Shown here piece by piece: positions 29,517-39,062 of a stretch of DNA of 64,000 bases. The DNA is taken from NCBI GenBank assembly GCA_900323505.1, contig OOIN01000021.1:1-64000 (forward strand), written 5' to 3'. Each line of letters begins with the position of its first letter. Positions within the stretch are counted from its first letter, which is position 1. Both the position numbers and the translations under genes were made by a program. The DNA is from Ustilago trichophora (lineage: Eukaryota > Basidiomycota > Ustilaginomycetes > Ustilaginales > Ustilaginaceae). The notes under the pieces were generated by a model. That model made no database searches and was not told the origin of the DNA. It saw only the letters and a program-made list of their open reading frames with translations.

Positions 29517-32500
29517 ATGCCGCTCTCAAGCAGCTGTGCAGGACGCCCTGTATGGAATGGCATCGACTGGGACGTATGCTTCCAGCAGCACGTTCTCAAC
29601 TCATTGATACCTCTGGCGCTCGTCTTGCTCTCCTTGTTCTCTCTCATCTTGCATCAAGTCCGTAGACGCCGTGCACTGACCGCTTCAGCAAAGCATGTCG
29701 CTACCCTCGACCCGGGCGCTTCCTCCTTTTCCGCCGTGCTACATGCCCAATCCGCGCAGCAACAGAGCGCTTCGCGTCGTGCGACTCCTTCAGGCTTCTT
29801 TGGTCTGCCTCGTAGCCTGCTCAGCGCCATCTTGCCCTGGAACTCGTCCCGAATCCTCCGCAGCAACAGTGTCTCATCAGCTCACTCTTCGACGCTTCCC
29901 TTTGGTTCCACCAACGGTGCTTCCAAGATCGACTCAGCCACCGCCGCATCCCAGGCTGCGCTCCAAGTCTTCCACACCGAAAATGCCGTCATCCTCAACG
30001 AGGTTCACCTTACTCCACCCACAACCCGCGACCAGCACGTTGTTGAGCGACTCCGTCGCCTCGAACTACTGCGTCGTGTCATCGACGTACTTGGCTCGGT
30101 CACTCTCGCTGCGCTGCATGCTGGCGACTGGGCTACCGGATGGCACTCGAGGAGCTACCAGATCTACTGGTCTTTCCTCTGGTTCTACCTCGCCTCTCTC
30201 TCCGCCTACTCTCTCGCCTCCAAGCACTCGTTCTTCTCGCACAAGGCAGCTCTCATGTCCGTCTACGTCGTCGTTGCTCTCTTCAACCTGCGAACCGCTC
30301 TCCTCAACCACCACGCGCACCCTGCTCTTCACTCGAGAGGTGCTGTTGTGCTCACCGCTGTCGAGCTACTCATCGGCTGCATCGTCTTGGCTCCCACCCT
30401 GTTCTTCCCTCTGCAAACCGTGCTCCCTCGCGATCTGCGTGCCATCTACACCACCATGTCGCCCGAAACTCAGCATGGCGTGCCCGGAACTGCATTCCCT
30501 TCGCCGCGCCTCACGGCTGCCGATTGTCTCCAGCCGCAACACGCCGTCGATGCGGCTGCCGATCCGGCTGCCACTGATCTCATCCCCGCGCCAGAGGAGA
30601 CCGCTTCTCTCCTTTCCCGTGCCACTTTCGGATACGTCACCCCCGCCATCGTCAAGCACTACAAGACCCAGTTTACGCTTGCTGCTGTCCCCGATCTGCC
30701 AGTGGCTGACAAGGCTGCCGCTGTTGTAGCCTGTTTCCGTGCCTACACTTCCGCTCGATCCGATGATGCTCATGCCCCCGCTTCACCTTCGCGCCCCACA
30801 CCCAAGCACGGCCTGCATGCCGGCCTGGCACCTTCCACTCGCCCGCTCTGGCGCCGGCTCTTCGGACACTTCAGGTGGTTCCTTGCCCTCCAGTTCTTCT
30901 GGGCTACACTTGAAGCTGTACTCGACCTCGTACCACCCTTCTTCTTGCAAAAGATCCTTGCATTCATCGCTGCAAGGGACGAGCAGAGGCGCACTGGCAA
31001 CACGGACAACCTCGAGCCTCTCCACCTTGGTATTCTCTATGCCTTTGGAATGTTTGTCGGTCAGATCTTTGCGTCTATCTCGGCTTCACGTGCCCTTTTC
31101 ATTGGCAGGCGAATCTGTATCCGTCTGCGTGCCATCTTGATCACCGAAATCGTCACCAAGACTCTCCGACGCAAGGACATTGGTAGCACCGGCGACAAGG
31201 AGGATGCTGACAAGGATGGCGGAGAGGATGACGATGCCGATTCCACCGCTGCTGCCAAAAAGGCAAACGGTCAAGACGCCGACGGTGACAAGCACAGCGC
31301 GACAACCAAGCGCGCAACAGACGGTCAGGTCGTCAACCTCATCTCGGTCGACGTCTTCAAGGTTTCCGAAATCTGCGCCTACCTTCACTTCCTTGCCCCG
31401 CGTGCACCGCTCGTCATTGGCCTCTGCCTCGTCTATCTCATCGTTCTTCTTGGCTGGTCTGCCGTGATTGGCTTCCTCGTCTTGCTGGCCTCGCTTCCCA
31501 TCCAGACCCTCGTCTCGCGCTGGTTTGTCAAGCTGCAGAAGCGTCTGCTCGAGACCACCGACAAGCGTTTGAACCTCGCTACCGAGGTGCTCGGCTGCAT
31601 CAAGACGGTCAAGTTCTTTGCCTGGGAGCGCTCCTTCAACGCCCGCATGGACGAAGCTCGCCAGCGTGAGCTTCACGTCCTCAGTCTCCGCTACCTTGCC
31701 TGGCTCTGCAACACGTTCACGTACATGGGCACTCCCATGCTGGTCACCTGTGCCACCTTTGGTGCACACACAAAGATCTTCCACCAACCGCTTACCGCTG
31801 AAAAGGCCTTTACCGCATTGGCGCTCTTCAACACGCTCCGCAACCCGCTCGATGCGCTCCCCGACATGATTGTCCAGATTCTCAACTCGCTCGTCTCGGT
31901 GCGACGTATCGACACTTATCTGCGTGAGGAGGAGACTCAAAAGTACCAGCAGCTTCTGCGCGATGAAGAGTCAAGCGATTGCGGCGATGCTGATGGCAGC
32001 AGCAGCACCGACGGCACAGCCGCTCCCGCAAGCTCGGCTTCCTACCGACGACTCGGATTCGAGGACGCCAGCTTTACGTATGTCGATGACGACAGCGAGG
32101 TCGACGAGGGTGCATTCTGCCTGCGCGAGATCAACCTGCGATTCCCCGTCGGCAAGCTCAGCATTGTCGCTGGACCCGTCGGTTCCGGCAAGACCACGTT
32201 GCTTCTGTCGCTGCTTGGTGAAACCCGTCAGCTGAGCGGCCGCACATTCATGCCCTGCCCCGTAGCTCGTGCTACCGCCCCTGTCGATCCCACCACTGGC
32301 CTGAGTGAGTCGGTTGCCTACTGCAGTCAGAGCCCCTGGCTGCTCGGTACCACGCTCAAGGAAAACGTCCTGTTTGGCTCCCCCTACGACGAACGCCGCT
32401 ACCGAGCCGTGATCAAGGCATGCGCTCTCGAGCCCGATCTCAAGATTCTCGAATACGGCGATGAGACCGAAGTCGGCGAGAAGGGAACTTCGTTGTCCGG

Positions 32501-35270
32501 TGGACAAAAGGCTCGTATCGCACTTGCGCGTGCCCTCTACTCGTCGGCCAAGCATGTTCTCATTGACGATGCACTCTCGGCCGTCGACAGCCACACGGCC
32601 AAGCACCTCTACCGCCATGCACTCAAGGGCGCGCTCGCCAAGAACCGTACCATTATTCTCGTCACGCATGCCATCAGCCTGTGCCTTCCCGGCGCCGCCT
32701 TCGCTGTCGCTATGGACAATGGCAGTGTCGTGGTGGCCGGAACACCCGATGTCGTCAACGCTACCGGCGTCTTCTCTGAGGAGGGTGAGGCTCTGCAGTC
32801 TAGCCTCAAGGCTGGACACGCAGCCGAGCACGACGGTGAAGAAATGACGATCGAGGAGCTCGCCGCAGGTGGTACCGATGAGGCGGAACGTGAAGAGATG
32901 GCCAAGAAGCTGGAAAAGAAGAAGGCTCACACGAACGAAGAGACCTACAGCTCGGGTGCAGTGGGTACCAAAAACTACGGACTCTACTTGGGATCTGTCG
33001 CGAGCAAGACGAGCTACGCCGTGCTTCTTTGGGGTTCGCTGCTTCTCTTCTTCTTTGCTGTTCGTCTGCTCGATATTGGCTCAGGTGCTTGGCTCATGCG
33101 ATGGGCCAAGTCGCACGACTACCGCGAGGATGAAGCTAGCTTCCGTGTTGCTGCTGCCAGTGCGCCAACCCTGCGTATGCCTCATTTCACGTATGAGCAT
33201 GTACAGACTTTCATGACTACCCCGATCATCGACTCTATCTGGACAAACCGACCGTCGCTGCTCGGAGGGCTTCGATTGGATGACATCCTGCACCGTCTAC
33301 CCGATCCATTCGCGACGGCCAGCCCAGTGCAGATCGCCACCAAGAAGGCATCCGACTACGTGCTGGCCAACCACTACTCGGCAACCGACGGCTTCCAAGG
33401 ACAGCATGTGCTCACTTTGGCGCCTCGTAGCCTGGCAGAATCGGCTGAATTTGCACGAGACCCACGAAACAAGAGCGGAGATCTGGACACGTACTACCTG
33501 AGCATCTACCTGGCCATCTCGCTTGGATTCATGACCATGGCGGTACTGCGAGACGGATACGAGTTCTTTATCTCGCTTCGAGCTTCGCGACGCATCTACC
33601 GACGATTGACGGATGCCATCCTGAACGCCAGACCTCAATTCTTCGACCGCACGCCCGTGGGACGGATCATGAACCGTCTTTCCAAGGATGTTGAGACGGT
33701 GGACCAGGAGATGGCAGTCTGCATGCTCTTCTTGCTGGAATGCACGCTTACGGCCACTGCGATTCTGACGCTGATATGCTGGGCCACGCCGATCTTCTTG
33801 GTTGTTGCGCTGATTGTCATCTGCGTCTACACAGTGATTGGTGCGCTGTACCTGGTCAGTTCGCGTGATTTGAAGCGAATCGAGTCGGTGGAGCGATCGC
33901 CCATCTACACGGTGGTGGGTGAGGTGCTCAACGGGTGCGTCATCATTCGAGCATATGGCGATGCAGGACGCTTCACTCGCCACTGCCTGCGACTGGTGGA
34001 CAAGGCGAACCGGGCGTTCTTTTTCCTGTGGTACGAGAACCGATGGCTTTCGGTGCGTGTGGATATTGCGGGTGCTTCGGTGGCCTTCTTGTCGGCTGTC
34101 TTCCTACTGCTTCGAACGGACATCAAGGCGAGCTTGGCCGGGTTCGTACTGGCGTATGCCATCACGTTTGTCGAGTCGGTGCTGTGGATCGTACGCATGT
34201 ACACGCAGACCGAGATCAACATGAACAGTGTAGAGCGCATCAGCGAGTATCTCGACTTGGAGCCGGAACGGCAGTCGGGGCAGGAGCCTCCGGCGTACTG
34301 GCCTAGCAGCGAGGGTAAGATTGTGATCAAGAATCTGGCGGTTCGATACACACCCGAGTTCCCTCGTGTTCTGGACGGCATTGACCTCGAGTTGCAGCCA
34401 CGAGAGAAGGTGGGTATTGTTGGTCGCACTGGATCTGGAAAGTCTACGCTGGCGCTGTGCTTCTTCCGCTTCTTGGAGGCGGAGCAGGGTTTGATTGAGA
34501 TTGACGGCATCGATATCGCCTCGATCCCGATTCGAACGCTTCGAGAGAGACTGACAGTGATTCCGCAGGATGCTCAGCTGTTCAGCGGTACGGTACGATC
34601 CAACTTGGATCCTTTCAATGTGTACGACGACGGCGAGCTGTGGATGGCGCTCGAGAGATGTCGATTGGCATCGTTTGCTACGCCTGCAGCGTCTCGGGCT
34701 GTCAGCCGTGCTCCGAGCCGTCCTGGATCGCCGGGAGCCGAGGGTGAAGAAGAAGAGGGTATGGTTGGCGACGCCGAGATGTATGGTCGCACCAACATCA
34801 TCACGTCTCTGGAGGCGCCGGTTGAGCAAGGTGGGCGCAACTTCTCGGCAGGACAGAAGCAGCTGCTGGCGCTGGCGCGTGGATTGCTCAAGCTGCGCGA
34901 TAGCCGAATCTTGGTGTTGGACGAAAGCACGGCCAACTTGGACTCTGCATCGGATGCACAGATTCAAAAGACGATTCGACAGGAGATGGCGCCGCAAGCT
35001 ACGATTATCACGATTGCTCACAGGATCAAGACGATTGCCGACTACGACAAGATTGTAGTGCTGGGCAAGGGCAAGGTGGTCGAGTGCGGTTCGCCACTGT
35101 CGTTGATGGAGGATGAATCGAGTGTATTCCATTCGATGTGCCAGCAGAGCGGCGAGATGGGTGAACTGTTGAGGATTGCCAAGGAGGCGGATGCACAGCG
35201 ATCATCCTCCTTGTCGCCGTCTACGAGCGCCACTGCCACTGCCACTGTTTCGGTTGCGGATGACAAGTGA
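29517..35270 (+). CDS. ABC transporter of the ABCC/MRP subfamily
   Basis: 1917 residues from the ATG at 29517; the frame is open upstream to 29421, but with no earlier ATG. Full-length ABCC proteins pump conjugates or drugs across the plasma or vacuolar membrane. Layout: an extra N-terminal membrane region (TMD0), TMD1 (from about residue 440), NBD1 (Walker A GPVGSGKTT near 885, signature LSGGQ near 993, HVLIDDALSAVD), TMD2, NBD2 (Walker A GRTGSGKST near 1636, signature FSAGQ near 1777, ILVLDESTANLD). Asp in place of Glu after NBD1 Walker B is typical of ABCC. TMD1 carries an Asp/Lys-rich insertion (about residues 555-595) and TMD2 a long extracellular-type loop. The resemblance is to fungal Ybt1/Ycf1-like pumps; the substrate is unknown. 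Confidence 0.92.
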   Translation: MPLSSSCAGRPVWNGIDWDVCFQQHVLNSLIPLALVLLSLFSLILHQVRRRRALTASAKHVATLDPGASSFSAVLHAQSAQQQSASRRATPSGFFGLPRSLLSAILPWNSSRILRSNSVSSAHSSTLPFGSTNGASKIDSATAASQAALQVFHTENAVILNEVHLTPPTTRDQHVVERLRRLELLRRVIDVLGSVTLAALHAGDWATGWHSRSYQIYWSFLWFYLASLSAYSLASKHSFFSHKAALMSVYVVVALFNLRTALLNHHAHPALHSRGAVVLTAVELLIGCIVLAPTLFFPLQTVLPRDLRAIYTTMSPETQHGVPGTAFPSPRLTAADCLQPQHAVDAAADPAATDLIPAPEETASLLSRATFGYVTPAIVKHYKTQFTLAAVPDLPVADKAAAVVACFRAYTSARSDDAHAPASPSRPTPKHGLHAGLAPSTRPLWRRLFGHFRWFLALQFFWATLEAVLDLVPPFFLQKILAFIAARDEQRRTGNTDNLEPLHLGILYAFGMFVGQIFASISASRALFIGRRICIRLRAILITEIVTKTLRRKDIGSTGDKEDADKDGGEDDDADSTAAAKKANGQDADGDKHSATTKRATDGQVVNLISVDVFKVSEICAYLHFLAPRAPLVIGLCLVYLIVLLGWSAVIGFLVLLASLPIQTLVSRWFVKLQKRLLETTDKRLNLATEVLGCIKTVKFFAWERSFNARMDEARQRELHVLSLRYLAWLCNTFTYMGTPMLVTCATFGAHTKIFHQPLTAEKAFTALALFNTLRNPLDALPDMIVQILNSLVSVRRIDTYLREEETQKYQQLLRDEESSDCGDADGSSSTDGTAAPASSASYRRLGFEDASFTYVDDDSEVDEGAFCLREINLRFPVGKLSIVAGPVGSGKTTLLLSLLGETRQLSGRTFMPCPVARATAPVDPTTGLSESVAYCSQSPWLLGTTLKENVLFGSPYDERRYRAVIKACALEPDLKILEYGDETEVGEKGTSLSGGQKARIALARALYSSAKHVLIDDALSAVDSHTAKHLYRHALKGALAKNRTIILVTHAISLCLPGAAFAVAMDNGSVVVAGTPDVVNATGVFSEEGEALQSSLKAGHAAEHDGEEMTIEELAAGGTDEAEREEMAKKLEKKKAHTNEETYSSGAVGTKNYGLYLGSVASKTSYAVLLWGSLLLFFFAVRLLDIGSGAWLMRWAKSHDYREDEASFRVAAASAPTLRMPHFTYEHVQTFMTTPIIDSIWTNRPSLLGGLRLDDILHRLPDPFATASPVQIATKKASDYVLANHYSATDGFQGQHVLTLAPRSLAESAEFARDPRNKSGDLDTYYLSIYLAISLGFMTMAVLRDGYEFFISLRASRRIYRRLTDAILNARPQFFDRTPVGRIMNRLSKDVETVDQEMAVCMLFLLECTLTATAILTLICWATPIFLVVALIVICVYTVIGALYLVSSRDLKRIESVERSPIYTVVGEVLNGCVIIRAYGDAGRFTRHCLRLVDKANRAFFFLWYENRWLSVRVDIAGASVAFLSAVFLLLRTDIKASLAGFVLAYAITFVESVLWIVRMYTQTEINMNSVERISEYLDLEPERQSGQEPPAYWPSSEGKIVIKNLAVRYTPEFPRVLDGIDLELQPREKVGIVGRTGSGKSTLALCFFRFLEAEQGLIEIDGIDIASIPIRTLRERLTVIPQDAQLFSGTVRSNLDPFNVYDDGELWMALERCRLASFATPAASRAVSRAPSRPGSPGAEGEEEEGMVGDAEMYGRTNIITSLEAPVEQGGRNFSAGQKQLLALARGLLKLRDSRILVLDESTANLDSASDAQIQKTIRQEMAPQATIITIAHRIKTIADYDKIVVLGKGKVVECGSPLSLMEDESSVFHSMCQQSGEMGELLRIAKEADAQRSSSLSPSTSATATATVSVADDK

Positions 35271-36558
35271 TGATCACGTGTTGGAATCAAGTGGCTACCA
35301 GCGCAGATGCTCGACATGACGCTGCTGTGGTGGTACTAGATTCGGCACTCGTTCGACGTTGTACTGTATATATTGAAATAGAAATGCTATATAGTTGAAC
35401 TATTTTGTTCTGTTTGCAAGTGTAGACTGAAAAAGCGAGCCGATCGAATCAAGGAAGAGGGAGGTGGGAAAAGGGAGGCTGCTGTAAGGAGTCTAAGCGT
35501 GTTCCTGCGGTAGAAGCAGCAAGTCGAGTGAATCTAGCGAGAGATTGCTGCATGTGTGAGCGAGTGGCAGTGGATTGGGAGAGGTGTGCTGCAAGGAGGT
35601 TGAGCAAGACTTTTTTAAAGTTGGCAATCCGACGGGCGAGACTGGTCTTTGCCAAGCTGCAACGGAAGAAAAGAAGCCTTCTCTGGGTGCAAAGCACTCG
35701 AATCGAATACTGTACTGTACTGTACAGTACTGTACTTGGTCAATCCCACCTTTGAGCCGAGTTACTCAGCTTGGCGCTTGTTACCACCATCACCACACGA
35801 GTATGCGCACCAACCTATCCCCCACATTTGGAAGTGAAGGAGAAGGGATCTGATGTTCACTCATAGAGAAGGCAGAATAGAAAAATGTAGTGACGACCGT
35901 GCGATTGATCGAGATGCAAGAGAAGATTTTCAGGCACCGTTCGCTAAGCACGCTTTGCAGTCACAAGCGAAGGCGAGAAAGAAAGGACAAGTACGGCGCT
36001 CAACAGTTGCATGTGATGTGTTGTCAGTAAATAAAAAAAAATAAAAAAAAAATAAAAAAAAAATCATCACAAATTCAGCCAAAAATCGCAAAAACGCTTG
36101 CGCGCCGATCTGTATTCAAACCCAGTCAAGAGCTGCAGTACACAAAACACTGAATTCAAGACAGATTCCACCTCCGCTGCTGCCACCATCTCACATCTTT
36201 GTCTCTGGTGATTCGCTCGCGAGTTCAACTCGGCCTGTCACACTCTGGTCAATTCTGTCTCTTCTGTCACAACTCTCTTTGTCCTCCCCAAACATCATGT
36301 CGCGCTAATCATCTGCCGCTCTGTCTCTGTCTCTGTCTCTCTTTCTCTCCACCCTCGGTCGTCTTACCTCCTTCTTCTCACCTCTCCGCTCTCCACCCAT
36401 CTGTCAACCACCATTCACCGTCCACTTTTACAATCGGCTTTGCTTTTCGCATCCGCGCATCCAAAACATCCCCTCTCCACATCTATAAAGTAGACCTCTG
36501 GTAGATCTTCTTTCGTATACCCTCTCTCTCACACCAGCTCTCGACACCAACACTACAC
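35271..36558. other. Intergenic region upstream of the aspartic protease
   Basis: Contains a TACTG/TACAG array (35709-35737), an A-rich AAATAAAAAA-type stretch (36027-36063), a CTGTCT-rich run (about 36318-36345) and a TATA box (listed separately). No gene was recognised. Confidence 0.6.
36484..36490 (+). promoter_or_regulatory. TATA box of the aspartic protease gene
   Basis: TATAAAG 69 bp ahead of the start codon, after a long C/T-rich stretch. Clear TATA boxes are uncommon in this window; the housekeeping genes show pyrimidine-rich leaders instead. It suggests regulated, high-level transcription of the protease, by inference. Confidence 0.55.
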
Positions 36559-38136
36559 ATGAAGTCCACCGCCGTCATCGTCGGCCTTGCTGCCACAGCC
36601 ACTCTCACCAGTGTTGCCTTTGCCAAGCACCAGCTCGATGTTTCCCACGAGCCCATCACCGCTCTCTTTGCCGCCGACGGAACTCCCTCTCACCCGCACT
36701 TTCTTGCCTCCAGATGGGAGACCTCCGAGCTTCCTCTCGACTTCCGCAAGCGTCACCTCTCCGGTGCAGGCTCCAAGCGCAGCGTAAAGGCTTGTCGCTC
36801 CGAAAATGCCAAAGCTCACTCCAACAAGGAGCATGACCACGACCACCACCGAGGCCACTACAAACATGACACCAAGCACCGCGGTCAACATGCCATCCAC
36901 ACCACTCTTGACCATCTTGGCCACAAGGTCAACAGCTGGATCGACGGCAGCAAGTACCACGACCACTCCCTTGGCATCGTCATCAACAAGGCCACCGACA
37001 ACTCGGCGGACAACGAGTGGCTCGTCAATGTCGGCTTCGGCACTCGCCCTCAGAAGCTCAAGATGGTCTTTGACACGGGTAGCCCCGACACATGGGTATA
37101 CTCCCCCGCCTGCTGCTACGCCAACAATCACACTTTCTTCGATCCTGCCAAGTCGTCCACCTACCATAATCGCACCGTCACCAACGGCACCGCTCAGGCT
37201 GCTCCCGCAGCCACTCCTGCTCAGCCCTGGTCTTCCACCTACGGTTCCGGATCCAGTGTATCCGGCTACGTCGGTCTCGATGACTTTACCTTTGGCCAGC
37301 AGAAGCTCAAGGTTGATCAGCTTCCTCTGGCTTTGACCACCAACATCACTGGTTCGCGTGCTTCGCGTGGCATGGAGGGTCTCATCGGTCTCTCGGCTGG
37401 CAGTGGCTCCTACACCAAGGGTGGCTGGACTACCCCCTTCGAGGCCATGTCGTCGCGCGGTCTCATCAACCAGACCTACATGACTGCCACCCTCATCAAG
37501 GCCAACCGCAAAACTGGCAAGGGCGGTGGAGGACGCTACACTTTTGGTCAAGTCGATGATGACCACCTTGAGGGCAACATCACCTGGACGCGTGCACTTT
37601 CGCCTTTCCTGTGGGCCGGCTACTTTGACAAGATGTCCATGGGCGACACGCTTCTCGCTGCTGCGCCCGGTACCAATGACCGACCTATCCGCTTCATGGT
37701 CGACACTGGTTCGGCTGTGCTCTACCTGCCCCCACCCATTGTCAAGCAGATCAACAGCCAGATCGCCGGCTCGTACATCGCCAACGCCTCGAGCGGCCTT
37801 GCGTTCCCCTACCTCATCCCCTGTGACACTGGTCTCAAGAGGCACGAGAAAAAGTTCAACAACCCCACGTTCAGCCTGCAGGTTGGAGGTACCAACTTTA
37901 GTATTCCTAAAGAGGACTACGTCTTTTACGCCAACCAGCCCGTCCCCGCTGCCGTCGCTGGTGGCCAAGAAAACATGTGCTACTCGGCGTTCCAGACTGG
38001 TCCCGCCCAGATCTCGATCATTGGATTGAGCTTTATCAAGAACCACGTCGTCGTCTTTGACCAGGGTGGCCGCAATCTGACCGCCTCGGCTCGACGCATC
38101 GGTCTGGGTCAGCGCAGCGATGTTCGCTACGATTAG
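36559..38136 (+). CDS. Secreted pepsin-like aspartic protease (family A1)
   Basis: 525 codons, no intron. An N-terminal signal peptide is visible (MKSTAVIVGLAATATLTSVAFA, residues 1-22). The propeptide runs to about residue 150 and has a striking His/Asp/Lys-rich part (about 92-125, KEHDHDHHRGHYKHD). The mature domain starts near VNVGFGTRPQKLK. Both catalytic aspartates are present: VFDTGSPDTWV (Asp near 173) and FMVDTGSAVLYLPP (Asp near 381). Several N-glycosylation sites are present (NHT, NRT, NGT, NIT, NQT). I see no C-terminal GPI signal or membrane segment, so it is probably released. Substrate unknown. A TATA box lies upstream. Confidence 0.92.
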   Translation: MKSTAVIVGLAATATLTSVAFAKHQLDVSHEPITALFAADGTPSHPHFLASRWETSELPLDFRKRHLSGAGSKRSVKACRSENAKAHSNKEHDHDHHRGHYKHDTKHRGQHAIHTTLDHLGHKVNSWIDGSKYHDHSLGIVINKATDNSADNEWLVNVGFGTRPQKLKMVFDTGSPDTWVYSPACCYANNHTFFDPAKSSTYHNRTVTNGTAQAAPAATPAQPWSSTYGSGSSVSGYVGLDDFTFGQQKLKVDQLPLALTTNITGSRASRGMEGLIGLSAGSGSYTKGGWTTPFEAMSSRGLINQTYMTATLIKANRKTGKGGGGRYTFGQVDDDHLEGNITWTRALSPFLWAGYFDKMSMGDTLLAAAPGTNDRPIRFMVDTGSAVLYLPPPIVKQINSQIAGSYIANASSGLAFPYLIPCDTGLKRHEKKFNNPTFSLQVGGTNFSIPKEDYVFYANQPVPAAVAGGQENMCYSAFQTGPAQISIIGLSFIKNHVVVFDQGGRNLTASARRIGLGQRSDVRYD

Positions 38137-39005
38137 AGTGGCTACACATGGATCTGCATTTCTTGCTTGGAGCGCCCAATACAAACAAGGACGTTTTACC
38201 TCTTGGTAGATACAGTATCTCTTTATAGGTCACCGGATAGTTGTTTGCTTTTTTTTGCTTGTAGATATGCTTATCGTTTTGCAAGTCAACCCTTTGTTAT
38301 TCGGTAGGATCGTGTTTCTCAAAGGCCAAGTAATGGCCGCCGGTTCTTTTCTGCCGTCTTGATGACATCTAGGGCTTGTGCTCTTGTGACTGCTTGTTCT
38401 TTGGTGATTGCTCCTGTGGCTCGACACGCAACACGCTCCTCAATGCACAAAAAAAAGTATGCCCAGATTTAAGTGTGGGAGGAAATAATCAGGCTTGGAA
38501 AATCGACTGAAAAACGTAGCTGCGGTACAAAACGTGTGCTGACAGCTTTCACTTCTGCCGCTTGCCGCTTCCCTACACGCGCACTAACTTACTACTCTGA
38601 GTGTGCGTCAGGGTTCACCAAAGCCTAATAGAGTACAGTACAGTACAGTATAGTACAGTACAGTAAATTATGGCTGCAGCTTCTGCCTCACCAATGCGAT
38701 TTCGTTCTCGCCCACATACTGGATACGCTCTTGCATCGACTATCAACTCCTCCGCAGATTCGGTCTAGCACACTGCCACAACAGCTCTCTAATCTACACC
38801 ACAGATACCACTCCGGCTTGAAACGGCGACTCTTCCCAACACGCGACGATGCAAGGCTGAACAGTACATCCAGTCGACATTACAAACAGCCTCGGCTTCT
38901 CTCCACTGCTCAACATTGCTAGCAGCTCGCTTGATTCAGGCTTCAAGCAGCGCTCAAGCAAGTCATCTGCATGTCACTGCAGCTCGCCACGCGATCATAG
39001 CTGCC
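38137..39005. other. Intergenic region with TACAG array
   Basis: Holds the protease 3' end and a TACAG array at 38633-38665 (with one TATAG variant). The sequence from about 38690 to 39005 is probably leader of the next gene; its frame is open from a TTG at 38916 but has no ATG until 39006. Confidence 0.6.
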
Positions 39006-39030
39006 ATGTCCAGCAACAATAATAACAACA

Positions 39031-39062
<32 letters not shown>

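Noticed and set aside
36553..38184. 543-codon minus-strand frame over the aspartic protease
   Set aside because: Exact antisense of a gene with signal peptide and both catalytic motifs; Val/Gly-rich mirror composition.
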